Positions 9,222 through 17,814 of a stretch of DNA of 64,000 nt are shown here, in pieces. Source of the DNA: Bacillota bacterium. GTDB taxonomy: Bacteria; Bacillota_C; Negativicutes; JAEYSJ01. Location: NCBI GenBank assembly GCA_023434855.1, contig JAEYSJ010000073.1, forward strand, positions 15,019 through 79,018. The letters run 5' to 3'. Under the pieces are notes generated by a model that was given only the letters and a program-made list of their open reading frames with translations, made no database searches and was not told the DNA's origin. A program made the translations under genes and the position numbers. Numbering within the stretch: position 1 is the first letter of the stretch; each line of letters begins with the position of its first letter.

Positions 9222-9250
9222 AAAATACCATGAACGACAAACATTGTCAA
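9222..9250 (-). promoter_or_regulatory. Sigma-A-type promoter for the YeiH-type operon
   Basis: Minus strand: -35 TTGACA (9250-9245), 17-bp spacer, -10 TATTTT (9227-9222), placing the start just before leader copy 2. Confidence 0.6.
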
Positions 9251-9327
9251 TAAGCATTTAACCTCTCGGCAGGTCACATCAAGATCGAGGCAATGTGAAT
9301 ATTACCGGCAACGTAAACGTCATATAC

Positions 9328-9999
9328 CTAATTGCACGCAACAGGCTGCAGTTTCCCCTGTTCAAGACAAAATGTCTTATCGGCTTTTGCCGCCAGACCG
9401 GCATCATGGGTAACAATAACTACGCCGGTTCCGTTTGCCCGCGCTGCGAGCAGGCATCCGGCAACCTCACCGGCCAAAACCGGATCAAGATCATTAGTAG
9501 GCTCATCCGCCAGCAAAATCGGCGGTTTGAGCAGCAAGGCCCTGGCAAGGGAAACCCGGCGCAATTGGCCAAGACTAAGTTCCTGCGGCTTATGGTACAA
9601 CCGGTGGCCCATATCGAAGCTTTCCAGCAAATCTTTTGCCTGCTGCTCTACATTTTTTTCACCGTTCATAATAAACCAAGCAGGCGCCATGACGTTCTCA
9701 AGCGCTGTAAGCGAATTGATCAAACGGGCTCTTTGAAATACAAAGCCCAGGTATTTCCCCCGCAATTTAGCCAGACTCTGCGGGTCCAAGCCCTCAATAT
9801 CGGTGCCGTCCACCAGCACTTTGCCGGAAGTCGCCTTTTGTAAAAGACCCATTATGGACAACAAAGTGGTTTTTCCGCCGCCGGAATCTCCGACAATGGC
9901 TGTTGCCGTTCCCTGGGTCAGGGTAAACGACACGTCCGATAATATTACGTCCTCCGTATAATTCTTACCGATGTTTTGCAACTCCAGCAAGATGCTCAT
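9328..9999 (-). CDS. ABC transporter ATP-binding protein, LolD/MacB type
   Basis: 223 residues with Walker A GDSGGGKTT, signature LSLGQLRRVSLARA, Walker B ILLADEPTNDLD and VTHD. The LolD/MacB subfamily works with FtsX-fold permeases and moves lipoproteins, peptides or heme-like cargo, or drives mechanical work rather than classical import. The start at 9999 is chosen over 10017 because GGAGGGGG lies 4 bp upstream. The permease gene ends 15 bp before it. The operon (small membrane protein, DUF4418 protein, permease, ATPase) follows leader copy 3. Confidence 0.85.
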   Translation of the reverse strand: MSILLELQNIGKNYTEDVILSDVSFTLTQGTATAIVGDSGGGKTTLLSIMGLLQKATSGKVLVDGTDIEGLDPQSLAKLRGKYLGFVFQRARLINSLTALENVMAPAWFIMNGEKNVEQQAKDLLESFDMGHRLYHKPQELSLGQLRRVSLARALLLKPPILLADEPTNDLDPVLAGEVAGCLLAARANGTGVVIVTHDAGLAAKADKTFCLEQGKLQPVACN

Positions 10000-10013
10000 G
10001 TTTCCCCCTCCAA

Positions 10014-11213
10014 TCAATCAAATTCGCCCCGTGTCATAATGGTGCCGGGATCAGTGCGGCTGCCCCGGTATGCAGGCAGCCAGGCAGCCAATGCTCCGAG
10101 GCCGGTGAACAGCACTGTAATCCCAACTGCAGTTGTAATGATAAAACTCCATTCCGGCGGAACAAAGGGAAAGGACTGATAGGCTTCCAGCAGCTTCAGG
10201 CTTCCTTTGTACAACACACCTCCCAGCAGCAGGCCGGCAACAGATCCTGCTAACGTGATCGCCATTGCTTCGCCGACAATAACGGCGGCAATGTCCCGTC
10301 CGGAGGCACCAAAGGCCAGATATAGTCCCCACTCCGCCTGCCGCTCCAGCGTCAATGAATAAAACCGGGAGAAAAGCTGCAGCAAAGATGTCACCACAGC
10401 CAAAATGCCGACACCGCCGATAAGCAGCAGAAACACAGTAAACTGGTCGGCAATGCGTTTTTTCACTTCGGCAGCCACAATCGGCTTCATTAATCCTACA
10501 TTCTGGATATCGCTTACTATTTTATTAATATCCGCTCCCTCATCAACCTGCACCAATATGGTTGAGATCAATTCAGATGGCGGGCCCATTCTGTCCCACA
10601 CCCGCTTCAAAGTCCTGTCACTGGCAACCACCCGCCTGGCCTCATCCATACTGACCAGCAGGGAATAATCAAGGGTCGTCCCGGTTTCTTCAGCCACGGT
10701 GACAATATTGTACCACTTGCCTAAAATTGATATTTTGCTCTCCGTCCACGTGGGCACCTTAGCCCCCAGAATAACCTCGTCGTCTTTAAGCTCAGTTTTA
10801 TGCGCTTTTTTGAGCCAGGGAGCAATAATCCAGTCGCTGGCCGGATCATAACCGATCATCCGGTTGTTTGTCCCGATGTCATGGCAGTCTGCTGTTAAAG
10901 AATGGGTGAAAAACTGGGGCGTGGCTGTCCGGACTCCGTGAACACCCCGCACGCCATCCACCAGCTCTTTCGGCATATAGGTGTTTGTAGCTGCTCCGCC
11001 AAACAAAATTAAACTTGGTTCCAGTGTCGCATCAAACGGCACAATGACAATATCGGCTCCCATACGCCGTTTGGACAACTCCATACCTGAAGCAACCCCG
11101 TTATAAACGGTTATTACGCTAAAAACAATGGCTACGCCCACGGCAATGGAAAAAATGACGGCAATACTTTGCAGTTTGCGATGCAACAGACTTTTCCAAA
11201 TAAGCAACAACAT
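10014..11213 (-). CDS. ABC transporter permease, FtsX/MacB-like
   Basis: 399 residues: one N-terminal membrane helix (residues ~15-40), a large extracytoplasmic domain, and three C-terminal helices (around residues 265-385), the MacB/LolC topology. It carries the FtsX core VVTSLLQLFSRFYSLTLERQAEWGLYLAFGA (given here as VVTSLLQLFSRFY then SLTLERQAEWGL). It pairs with the LolD-like ATPase encoded directly downstream. Substrate unknown. Its placement with DUF4418 and under the sulfur leader suggests export or membrane-quality work linked to the island, which is an inference. Confidence 0.83.
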   Translation of the reverse strand: MLLLIWKSLLHRKLQSIAVIFSIAVGVAIVFSVITVYNGVASGMELSKRRMGADIVIVPFDATLEPSLILFGGAATNTYMPKELVDGVRGVHGVRTATPQFFTHSLTADCHDIGTNNRMIGYDPASDWIIAPWLKKAHKTELKDDEVILGAKVPTWTESKISILGKWYNIVTVAEETGTTLDYSLLVSMDEARRVVASDRTLKRVWDRMGPPSELISTILVQVDEGADINKIVSDIQNVGLMKPIVAAEVKKRIADQFTVFLLLIGGVGILAVVTSLLQLFSRFYSLTLERQAEWGLYLAFGASGRDIAAVIVGEAMAITLAGSVAGLLLGGVLYKGSLKLLEAYQSFPFVPPEWSFIITTAVGITVLFTGLGALAAWLPAYRGSRTDPGTIMTRGEFD

Positions 11214-11246
11214 CTATTTTACCTTCTCCTCTCTCTGCTAACAGAG

Positions 11247-11645
11247 TCAGTCATCCTTGCTGTTCCATGTCAGCCAGACAATCCCCGCTCCCGCCAAAGC
11301 AAGCAGACTTGCACTGATAGTGGCAAAAAAAGTGGTTTTTTGGCAGGCCCCATCCTCACATATACCAATAGCCCATGGCTCCGGCAGGACGATAATGATA
11401 ATTGCCAGCAATATGATGATAAAGCCGGTCAGCAACCGCGCCTCCGCAGTGCGCAGCACCAACAGGGCGGAGGCCAGGATTACGGCCAACAGCATAACAA
11501 TAAACTCCGCCTGATACGCATAATGACAGTTCATCGGACTGCCGCTTTTGGAAAGCCCATTGCAAATCGGTATAATCCTCGGCAAAATCAGCAGCCATAT
11601 ACTAATAATGACAGCACCCCAGGAAAATATTTTATATTTATTCAT
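11247..11645 (-). CDS. DUF4418-family four-helix membrane protein
   Basis: 132 residues with four hydrophobic segments and paired cysteines (PICNG, MNCHYAYQAE, GICEDGACQK), matching the DUF4418 family, which often sits beside LolD/FtsX transporters. Function unknown. The conserved Cys/His residues face the loops, so a metal or thiol role is possible. The ATG at 11645 is preferred to 11654 because AGGAG lies 9 bp upstream. Third gene in genome order of the leader-3 operon. Confidence 0.7.
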   Translation of the reverse strand: MNKYKIFSWGAVIISIWLLILPRIIPICNGLSKSGSPMNCHYAYQAEFIVMLLAVILASALLVLRTAEARLLTGFIIILLAIIIIVLPEPWAIGICEDGACQKTTFFATISASLLALAGAGIVWLTWNSKDD

Positions 11646-11665
11646 CCATATCATCTCCTATTCAG

Positions 11666-11848
11666 CTACTTGTTTAATCCACAACCCTGTCCGGCGTCTG
11701 CAACTGCAGCAGGCAGCGACGACTTGTGCATTTCGTGATTGCCGCTATGCCGGAATGGCACCCGGTTAACCCCGGCATACAAAACTCCAATCCCCAACAA
11801 GAAAACCAAAAACGCGATAACCAAAAATCTCTGCAGCGTCATATTCAT
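11666..11848 (-). CDS. Small single-helix membrane protein, unknown
   Basis: 60 residues: one N-terminal hydrophobic helix (RFLVIAFLVFLLGIGVLYAG), then a short polar tail with HEMHKSS and a terminal GQGCGLNK. Good RBS (GGAGAGGGAAGG) directly before the ATG. First gene after leader copy 3 and 11 bp from the DUF4418 gene, so likely a real small subunit or leaderless periplasmic protein of this transporter. No family recognised. Confidence 0.55.
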   Translation of the reverse strand: MNMTLQRFLVIAFLVFLLGIGVLYAGVNRVPFRHSGNHEMHKSSLPAAVADAGQGCGLNK

Positions 11849-11897
11849 CCTTCCCTCTCCTTGAAATTGTTTAGAAATTTATATTTTCTCACAGGCG

Positions 11898-11956
11898 AAA
11901 AATTACAAAGCCGGGAATGCTGTAAGCAATCCCGGCCTTCAGTTTTTCTAATCAGC
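11898..11956 (-). promoter_or_regulatory. Conserved leader, copy 3 (before small-protein/DUF4418/ABC operon)
   Basis: GCTGA, stem TTAG/CTGA (T-A, T-G wobble, A-T, G-C), then AGGC with hairpin GCCGGGATTGC / GCATTCCCGGC. The T tract is broken (TTTGTAATTTTT). It lies 13 bp after the stop of NifK-like gene B, so it is intercistronic. Confidence 0.78.
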
Positions 11957-11969
11957 CTGGAAACAGTAA

Positions 11970-13286
11970 TTATCTATAAGTGTCCAGCACCCTATCGTAG
12001 ATATCCTCTATGACTCTGAGTCCGCCATTGTAACCGGCATACCCGCAATTTAACACAAGTCTATAGGTAATCGGAACACTGACAATCAGAAGATCAGCCC
12101 CTACCTCCTTCGCTAAATCCCTTTCCCAGCCACTGCCGACAATTAACGCCCTGTTTTTGTGGGCATCTGTCCTGATTTCTTCCTGAATTGCACCGGCGTC
12201 AACGTCAAAGCTGACTACAGCGGAACGAAACTCAGAGATATTTTCAAATTGCTCCTGTACCTGCGCCTGAAATTCTGCCGGTGTATCATCAATAATATAC
12301 TGTTTGGCCGGAAGAATGCCAAGCTCGTTCAACAGGTATTTAGAAAAACCGATGGCATAAGAAGCATCCAGTATGGTATAAAACCGCCGGGGAAGGCCGT
12401 ATCTGAATTCAAGCATGAAGTCGGCCGTTCTCTCAATATGCATGTAGAACCTTTCCTCTTCCTTGGTAATAAAAGCTTCAGCTTTTTCTTTGTCCAGGGC
12501 GGCAAAATCGGCGACCTGCCTTAAGAATTTCGTTGTTTCCACCCCGCCGATCGGCAGATAGGGAAAATGAACATAGGGCGTGCCGTATTTGCTTTCCAGA
12601 TGTTTGGCAATGCCCAGGCCGGGCCAGGCGCTGACAACGATGTTAAACTCGGCCTGCGGGATGGTCTTCCATTCCTCGACGCCCCCGGAGCCTGAACCAA
12701 AAAGAACATTAACCTTAAGTCCAATCCCTTCCAATACCCTTTTGATTTCCTCCAGATTGCCGTTCCAGAAAGGATCTTGATACGGAATTGTGGCAAACAC
12801 ATTGGCCAGGCCCTTGGTTTTCGCTGTTCCCGGCTTGAATTTATCGACATATTGGTCAACAATTGCCTTGACTACCGTCTCATGGCTTACATAGTTATTG
12901 CTTTTGAAACCGCCTGTTTCGACATATACGATGGGTTTATCCTGTTCCTGGTACTCACCGGTTACCTGCCCGGTATCATCCCCGACAATATCCGAAGTGC
13001 AGCCGGTGAGCACCACATACAGGTCAGCGTCAATAACTTTAAAAGCGCCCTCAATCACGCTTCTTAATTTTTCTTCGCCGCCAAATACAATTTCAGCTTC
13101 GCTGGCGTTCGTACAAGGTACGGTGTTTCCACCCGCATAGCCTTCTCCCTGTCCAAGCAGCCTGCTGACTTTCTCACCGCAGCCCGGGCCGGAGTGCAGA
13201 ATAGGCACAGCTCTGGTTATGGCGATCACCGTCTGTTGTGCGCCTAACGCGCAAGAATAGCGCGGTTGTTCAATAAACGTCGACAT
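11970..13286 (-). CDS. Nitrogenase component 1 beta-like protein (NifK-like), pair B
   Basis: 438 residues. Beta P-cluster cysteines are at Cys12 (QPRYSCALG), Cys36 (SGPGCGEK) and Cys96 (LTGCTSDIVGDD). An extra conserved cysteine lies in VPCTNASEAEIVFGG, as in pair C. It overlaps the end of the partner alpha gene by 17 bp, so they are translationally coupled. Its sequence is closest to the beta subunit of pair C (22103-24868), forming a B/C subgroup distinct from A/D. Confidence 0.85.
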   Translation of the reverse strand: MSTFIEQPRYSCALGAQQTVIAITRAVPILHSGPGCGEKVSRLLGQGEGYAGGNTVPCTNASEAEIVFGGEEKLRSVIEGAFKVIDADLYVVLTGCTSDIVGDDTGQVTGEYQEQDKPIVYVETGGFKSNNYVSHETVVKAIVDQYVDKFKPGTAKTKGLANVFATIPYQDPFWNGNLEEIKRVLEGIGLKVNVLFGSGSGGVEEWKTIPQAEFNIVVSAWPGLGIAKHLESKYGTPYVHFPYLPIGGVETTKFLRQVADFAALDKEKAEAFITKEEERFYMHIERTADFMLEFRYGLPRRFYTILDASYAIGFSKYLLNELGILPAKQYIIDDTPAEFQAQVQEQFENISEFRSAVVSFDVDAGAIQEEIRTDAHKNRALIVGSGWERDLAKEVGADLLIVSVPITYRLVLNCGYAGYNGGLRVIEDIYDRVLDTYR

Positions 13287-14751
13287 CTAAGTCACCCCTG
13301 AGAAAAGAGAATGGATTTTGCTCCAGCCACCATTTGGTGTAAGGCATACTGCTGTGTTTGGCAAGATTTGTGACAAACTCTTTATTATCAAGGGTTCCCA
13401 AAATTCTTTCCGCATAATTCAGTATGCCCTGATAACCAAAGCCAAACTGTTCATCCCCAATTAAAAGTGTAGGAATTCCCAATTTTGCTCCCCACAGTGT
13501 CATGCCTCCATGTCTGGCAATCATAATATCCGGCCGCACTTTATTTAAAATATTCACAAGTTCATAGGCTTGTTTGTTGCAAACATTATAATTGGGAACA
13601 TCACCATACGTATTCACAGCATGGGCCAAGGCATCGGAAACGGTATCCCCGTTGTCATAAATAGGATCATGGTGAAAGATTGCCGCGCCCTGAACCTCCA
13701 TGCCCAGTTCCCGCAACAAAGCGATCAACGCGTGTCCGTGAGCGGCTCCTGCGGTTAGATAGGCGGTCTTCCCCTGCAGCTTGGCGCGATATTCCTTAAT
13801 TTTCGGCAACACCCGTTCATGTTCTTTGGCAATGACTGCCTCGATTTCTTCTTGCCTGTCAAGCACTTTTCCCAGTTCTCTCATCCACAGATCGGTGCCT
13901 GCAATACCGTAAGCCGGCGGAGACTTAATTTCCGGCACTCCATAAACCTGCTCCAGTGCGGCACCGATGTATGTGCCGAGAGTCGGACAAATCTGAATGG
14001 TTGCCGCCGCTTCGGAAATGTGTTCCAATTGGGCAATTGTTGAAAATGGCACAATATAATCAGCTTCGTATCCTAACGGGTTCAACAGTTCGTCAAATAT
14101 TTGGCTGCCCCAAAAGTTCACAATGTTAACCTTATTGGACTTTTTCTGCGGCGGCTTTACGATCTTTCGCACAATGGAATGGTATGCCGAATCAAAGCCT
14201 GTCGTCCAGATTTTGGACTTAAAACCTTCACAGAAGCAGGCTACTACAGGAATTCCAAGTTCCTCAGTCAAAGCGTTAGCCACCCCTTCCACATCATCAC
14301 CGATGATTCCTGAAGCGCAGGATGTTGTAATAAATATGGCATTCGGCCGTACTCTTTGATAAACGCCGCGGATGGTACTCTCCAGTTTCTGCGTCGCGCC
14401 AAAAATAGTGTCCTGTTCCTCAATGTTTGTATTAAAATACCGTCCTATTACCGGTGGCAGCTTTCTTTCCATCTGACCTACCCGGTATACAAAATTAAAT
14501 GTAAAAAAATCTCCCGCGCAGCCTACCGGAGCGTGGTTGATGACGGCAGCATCCTTAATCATGGAAAGCTGACAAAAAGCATTTACTGAACTGCATCCCA
14601 TACACTGGCTGAAACTTCTTGCACTGTCTTTAAGGCTGCCTGCCCGCGCACATTGGACAAGTTCTCCTGCAGTTCCCTCAAACCCAGTAATAGAGCCAAG
14701 ACGAACTTCCCTGATTTGTACTTCAGATTCTTTGAGGTTAACGGCACTCAT
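13270..14751 (-). CDS. Nitrogenase component 1 alpha-like protein (NifD-like), pair B
   Basis: 493 residues. P-cluster cysteines: Cys60 (with Cys50 and Cys53 nearby in SQCMGCSSVNAFC), Cys78 (APVGC) and Cys145 (TTSCASGIIGDD). Cys255 (QICPTLGTY) corresponds to the NifD cofactor cysteine. The C-terminal cofactor-histidine region reads GIPTLLIGDEQFGFGYQG without an obvious ligand histidine. Preceded by leader copy 4 and the best promoter in the region. Reaction unknown; see pair A. Confidence 0.85.
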   Translation of the reverse strand: MSAVNLKESEVQIREVRLGSITGFEGTAGELVQCARAGSLKDSARSFSQCMGCSSVNAFCQLSMIKDAAVINHAPVGCAGDFFTFNFVYRVGQMERKLPPVIGRYFNTNIEEQDTIFGATQKLESTIRGVYQRVRPNAIFITTSCASGIIGDDVEGVANALTEELGIPVVACFCEGFKSKIWTTGFDSAYHSIVRKIVKPPQKKSNKVNIVNFWGSQIFDELLNPLGYEADYIVPFSTIAQLEHISEAAATIQICPTLGTYIGAALEQVYGVPEIKSPPAYGIAGTDLWMRELGKVLDRQEEIEAVIAKEHERVLPKIKEYRAKLQGKTAYLTAGAAHGHALIALLRELGMEVQGAAIFHHDPIYDNGDTVSDALAHAVNTYGDVPNYNVCNKQAYELVNILNKVRPDIMIARHGGMTLWGAKLGIPTLLIGDEQFGFGYQGILNYAERILGTLDNKEFVTNLAKHSSMPYTKWWLEQNPFSFLRGDLDVDVY

Positions 14752-14771
14752 AATTGGACCTCCCAGTATTG

Positions 14772-14837
14772 AAAAAATAAAGAGACTCCGGGTAAGTACG
14801 CACTTTACCCGAAGCCTCTGTTTTACTCACAGTCAGC
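14772..14837 (-). promoter_or_regulatory. Conserved leader, copy 4 (before pair B)
   Basis: GCTGA, stem CTGT/ACAG, AGGC, hairpin GGCTTCGGGTAAAGT / ACTTACCCGGAGTC and T-rich tail. The CTGT/ACAG stem differs at three of four pairs from the common TCAG/CTGA yet remains fully paired. This is strong covariation evidence. Confidence 0.85.
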
Positions 14838-14867
14838 TTGCATAAGTCATTGATTAAAGTTTGCTAA

Positions 14868-14896
14868 ATTATAACATTCATTTTTTCAAGTGTCAA
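14868..14896 (-). promoter_or_regulatory. Sigma-A promoter for pair B
   Basis: Perfect -35 TTGACA (14896-14891), 17-bp spacer, perfect -10 TATAAT (14873-14868) on the minus strand, with the predicted start ~25 bp before leader copy 4. Confidence 0.8.
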
Positions 14897-14936
14897 TTGG
14901 TTCTTATTCATCTGTGCGTTATTCATCTGATTTCTT

Positions 14937-15077
14937 TCATTTCTGCCCCATAGCTTCCCGGGCATAACGTTTGGCCGCGTCAAGCTCCTGCAGGGTAAGC
15001 ATCGAGTCGCGCAGCCTGCTGACTCTTCTGCCGATCATGTCACTGAGAAAACGAAAGCCTGAACAGAACTTGGACGT
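14937..15077 (-). pseudogene. Short open stretch, probable gene remnant
   Basis: A 47-codon open stretch without a convincing start, encoding a basic helical piece (IGRRVSRLRDSMLTLQELDA) that ends in YAREAMGQK. It looks like the C-terminus of a larger protein, and the frame upstream is broken at a TAA. It lies downstream of the NifX-like gene. Parent family not recognised. Confidence 0.3.
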
Positions 15078-15110
15078 TTAACAAATACCCTATCCTCCCT
15101 GAATTATTCC

Positions 15111-15527
15111 TTATTTGCACCCGTGGGAGCAGCCGCCGCACGAACCATCACTGCCTGACGGCTGACAGTCTGCAGCTGTTTTCGGAATAATGTTTCTAAT
15201 ATATTTCCCCCTTTTCCCATAAGCCTTTAACGCTTTATCAATTGGACTGGTCACCGCTAAAGCAATAATGTTATAACTCCGTAGCTCTTTCTCCGCCCGG
15301 GGTCCGATCTGGGTTACCAGCACTGCTTCCACATCGGCCAGCAACTGAGCTGTGGCACCGGCAGTGTGAGCATTGGTGCTATCAACGCAGTGAGGATTAT
15401 TTTCCCGGCGTTCAAGAAATGTGTACACTTCGCTTTCATCCACTTCATAAATCCAGAATTCCTTTGACCTGCCAAAATGCTCGTTAATAAATACACCGTC
15501 TGTACTGGCTACCGCAACTTTAGCCAT
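15111..15527 (-). CDS. NifX/NifB-C-terminal-like iron-molybdenum cofactor-binding family protein with Cys-rich tail
   Basis: 138 residues. The Nif-Mo-Co domain spans residues 1-110 (VAVASTDGVFINEHFGRSKEFWIYEV with the hallmark HFGRS; written here as VAVASTDG and HFGRSKEF). Such domains bind Fe-S precursors of nitrogenase cofactors. The tail GSCGGCSHGCK adds four cysteines and a histidine that could hold an Fe-S cluster or metal. It lies downstream of the PepV gene by 23 bp, so it is probably in the leader-5 operon. RBS GAGGAGTGAG. Confidence 0.8.
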   Translation of the reverse strand: MAKVAVASTDGVFINEHFGRSKEFWIYEVDESEVYTFLERRENNPHCVDSTNAHTAGATAQLLADVEAVLVTQIGPRAEKELRSYNIIALAVTSPIDKALKAYGKRGKYIRNIIPKTAADCQPSGSDGSCGGCSHGCK

Positions 15528-15550
15528 ATTCTCACTCCTCTAACCTATAT

Positions 15551-16816
15551 TCACCGCGCGAGTTCATAAATAGCGTGCGCGTAAATTTCTGTCGCTTTAA
15601 GCAATGTGTCAATCGAAATAGACTCATTTTTGCAGTGGGCACTGTGAGCGTTACCGGGAAAATGCGCGCCAAAGGCTACAAAATTGCCTAATACGCGAGC
15701 GTAAGTCCCACCACCGAGCGCCAGCGGCTTGCCGGTAAGACCTGTCACCCTGGTATAAATGCCAAGCAGGGTTGATACAAGCTGGGACTCTTTAGACACA
15801 TAGTGCGGCGGTGAATCACTATAAGATTCAAATGAGAAGTCGTACGCCTTACCGGCTGCTTTAAGTTTTTCTATTATTTCCGCAGCATTATGGGTAACAG
15901 GATACCGAATATTGACTGTAAGGGTTGCTGTCCGTTCATCCACTTTGATTAATCCCAAGTTATAAGTCAAATGTCCGGAAACCTCATCTTGTGCAGTAAT
16001 GCCCAGACTTTCGGAATCGGAGGCAATTTTCAGGAAATCAAGCACTGGATGATTGATAACATTTTGCAATTCCCTGGCCAGCTTAATAATAGCATTGTCC
16101 CCCAACTCAGGAGTTGAAGCGTGTGCAGCCACCCCGGTTGCTTCATAGATTATTCCTTCGAACGCGGCTTTCGCGTATGCCGGCACGACGTTATGGGCAG
16201 TGCCACCTGTAAAAGTCAATTTTATTGTTCCTTCAGAAAGAGTTGTTACAAAATCTCCGCTTAGCACTCCTTTCTCGGCATGAACGACAGGAAATACGCC
16301 ATCCGGTGTAAATCCGCCTGTAGGAAGTCCTTCTGTTTTTATATAATGTTTAACGCATTTGAAACCGCTCTCCTCATCGCATCCGAATACGAGACGCACC
16401 CGCTTTTTAACAGCCAAACCGCTGTCACGTACGAGCTTGAAACCATAAAGGGCCGCTACTGCCGGTCCTTTATTGTCCGAAGCGCCGCGGCCATATATGC
16501 TGCCGTTATGGATTTCCCCGCCGAAAGGCGGATAATCCCAGCCAGTTCCTTCAGGTACTACATCTAAATGCGGCATAATGACAATGACTTCTTCACCTTC
16601 GCCAAATTCAAAATATCCGGCATAGCCGTCCAAATCTTTAATTGTAAACCCCCATTGCTTGCCAATAGCTAAAACATAATCTAACGCTTCTCTGTTGCCT
16701 TTGCCGAAGGGAGCGTTAGGCAGAGGTTCTGTTTCAACAGTATTAAATTGAATCAGTTTTTGGGTTGTTTCTATAATTTCGTCTTTGATGGCAAGGACTT
16801 CATTCTTAAAGGCCAT
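15551..16816 (-). CDS. pepV: M20-family dipeptidase PepV
   Basis: 421 residues. Zinc-site motifs of the PepV/Sapep subfamily are visible: MPHLDVVPEG (~residues 81-90), ASDNKGPAVA, and CDEESGFKC, the last holding the catalytic Glu pair. It hydrolyses dipeptides, including Cys/Met-containing or aminoacyl-histidine substrates. It lies just downstream of leader copy 5 and upstream of a NifX-like gene, so it belongs to the sulfur regulon. A role in freeing Cys or Met from peptides such as Cys-Gly is plausible but inferred. Start supported by GGAGGAGAAAA. Confidence 0.85.
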   Translation of the reverse strand: MAFKNEVLAIKDEIIETTQKLIQFNTVETEPLPNAPFGKGNREALDYVLAIGKQWGFTIKDLDGYAGYFEFGEGEEVIVIMPHLDVVPEGTGWDYPPFGGEIHNGSIYGRGASDNKGPAVAALYGFKLVRDSGLAVKKRVRLVFGCDEESGFKCVKHYIKTEGLPTGGFTPDGVFPVVHAEKGVLSGDFVTTLSEGTIKLTFTGGTAHNVVPAYAKAAFEGIIYEATGVAAHASTPELGDNAIIKLARELQNVINHPVLDFLKIASDSESLGITAQDEVSGHLTYNLGLIKVDERTATLTVNIRYPVTHNAAEIIEKLKAAGKAYDFSFESYSDSPPHYVSKESQLVSTLLGIYTRVTGLTGKPLALGGGTYARVLGNFVAFGAHFPGNAHSAHCKNESISIDTLLKATEIYAHAIYELAR

Positions 16817-16834
16817 AAAATTTTCTCCTCCAGA

Positions 16835-16898
16835 GAAAAAACAAAGACCTGTGCAAGTTTCACCCTTGCATAGGCCTTCAGTTTTTTTACTGATCAGC
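16835..16898 (-). promoter_or_regulatory. Conserved leader, copy 5 (before pepV)
   Basis: GCTGA, stem TCAG/CTGA, AGGC, hairpin GGCCTATGCAAG / CTTGCACAGGTC, then TTTGTTTTTT. The pepV RBS follows directly. Confidence 0.83.
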
Positions 16899-16912
16899 TT
16901 TATTTCGCTTTT

Positions 16913-16942
16913 ATACTACCACTTATTAATAAAAGCTGTCAA
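16913..16942 (-). promoter_or_regulatory. Sigma-A promoter for pepV
   Basis: Minus strand -35 TTGACA (16942-16937), 18-bp spacer, -10 TAGTAT (16918-16913), ahead of leader copy 5. Confidence 0.6.
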
Positions 16943-16946
16943 TACT

Positions 16947-17786
16947 TTAGAACGCAGGAACAACTGCAACTCCATACTTATCCTGAATATATTTTTTGAC
17001 ATCCGGTGAAGTTAAAATTTCGGCTAATATTTTGATCTCCGGCCGGTTCTCGTCACCTTTTCTCACAAATAAATCATTGGCATAGGGAGAGTTTGCATCT
17101 TCTCTAAATAATGCGGTTTTAGGGTCTATTTTGGCATCAAGAATAAAGTTGGTGTTAATGACAGCGCCCTCGACATCAGGCAAAGATCTGGTAAGCTGCG
17201 CCGCCTCCACTTCGACAAATTTCAGATTCCTGGGATTATCAACAATATCCCGGGGAGTTGCAGAAAAATTAGTTATGCCGTCTTTCAGTCTAATCAGGCC
17301 GTTCGCCTGCAATAGGACCAGTGACCTGTATTCGTTGGACGGATTGTTAGGAATGGCGATTTTAGCGCCCTCTTTCAGTTCATCCTTGGATTTTATTTTC
17401 TGCGAGTAAAAGCCAATCGGTTCTACGTGTACTTTGGCGGCAACAACAAAATCATAGCCCTTCTCTTTGGCCACCGACTCGTAGTAGGGAACATGTTGGA
17501 AATAGTTAGCATCAATTTGTTTGTTTTGCAGCGCCGGATTCAATTGCCCCTCGTCATCCAACACGACAATTTCGAGATTGATCCCTTCCTGTTTTAGTTT
17601 AGGTTTAATAAAGTTCAATATTTCGGCATGGGGTACTACCGCTGCCCCTACTTTAACGGTAACTTCCGGTTTCGCCGTGGGTTGTGCAGTTTCTTTGTGG
17701 GATGAGCACCCGGTAAATACACCGGCAGCAACTACTACGCAGATAATTGCCAATATCGCTTTTAAAATAATGCCTTTTTTGAACAT
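16947..17786 (-). CDS. metQ: Methionine ABC transporter substrate-binding lipoprotein
   Basis: 279 residues of the NlpA/MetQ family. The lipoprotein signal has a lipobox FTGC with Cys27. Family blocks VGAAVVPHAEILNF, IPNNPSNEYRSL and VEGAVINTNF are present. It captures methionine (D- or L-, or oxidised forms) for import. The ATG at 17786 is preferred to 17822 because AAAGG lies 9 bp upstream. Last gene of metN-metI-metQ, read under two tandem leaders (copies 6 and 7). Confidence 0.9.
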   Translation of the reverse strand: MFKKGIILKAILAIICVVVAAGVFTGCSSHKETAQPTAKPEVTVKVGAAVVPHAEILNFIKPKLKQEGINLEIVVLDDEGQLNPALQNKQIDANYFQHVPYYESVAKEKGYDFVVAAKVHVEPIGFYSQKIKSKDELKEGAKIAIPNNPSNEYRSLVLLQANGLIRLKDGITNFSATPRDIVDNPRNLKFVEVEAAQLTRSLPDVEGAVINTNFILDAKIDPKTALFREDANSPYANDLFVRKGDENRPEIKILAEILTSPDVKKYIQDKYGVAVVPAF

Positions 17787-17814
17787 AATAATCATCCTTT
17801 CGCAAATAGATTTT

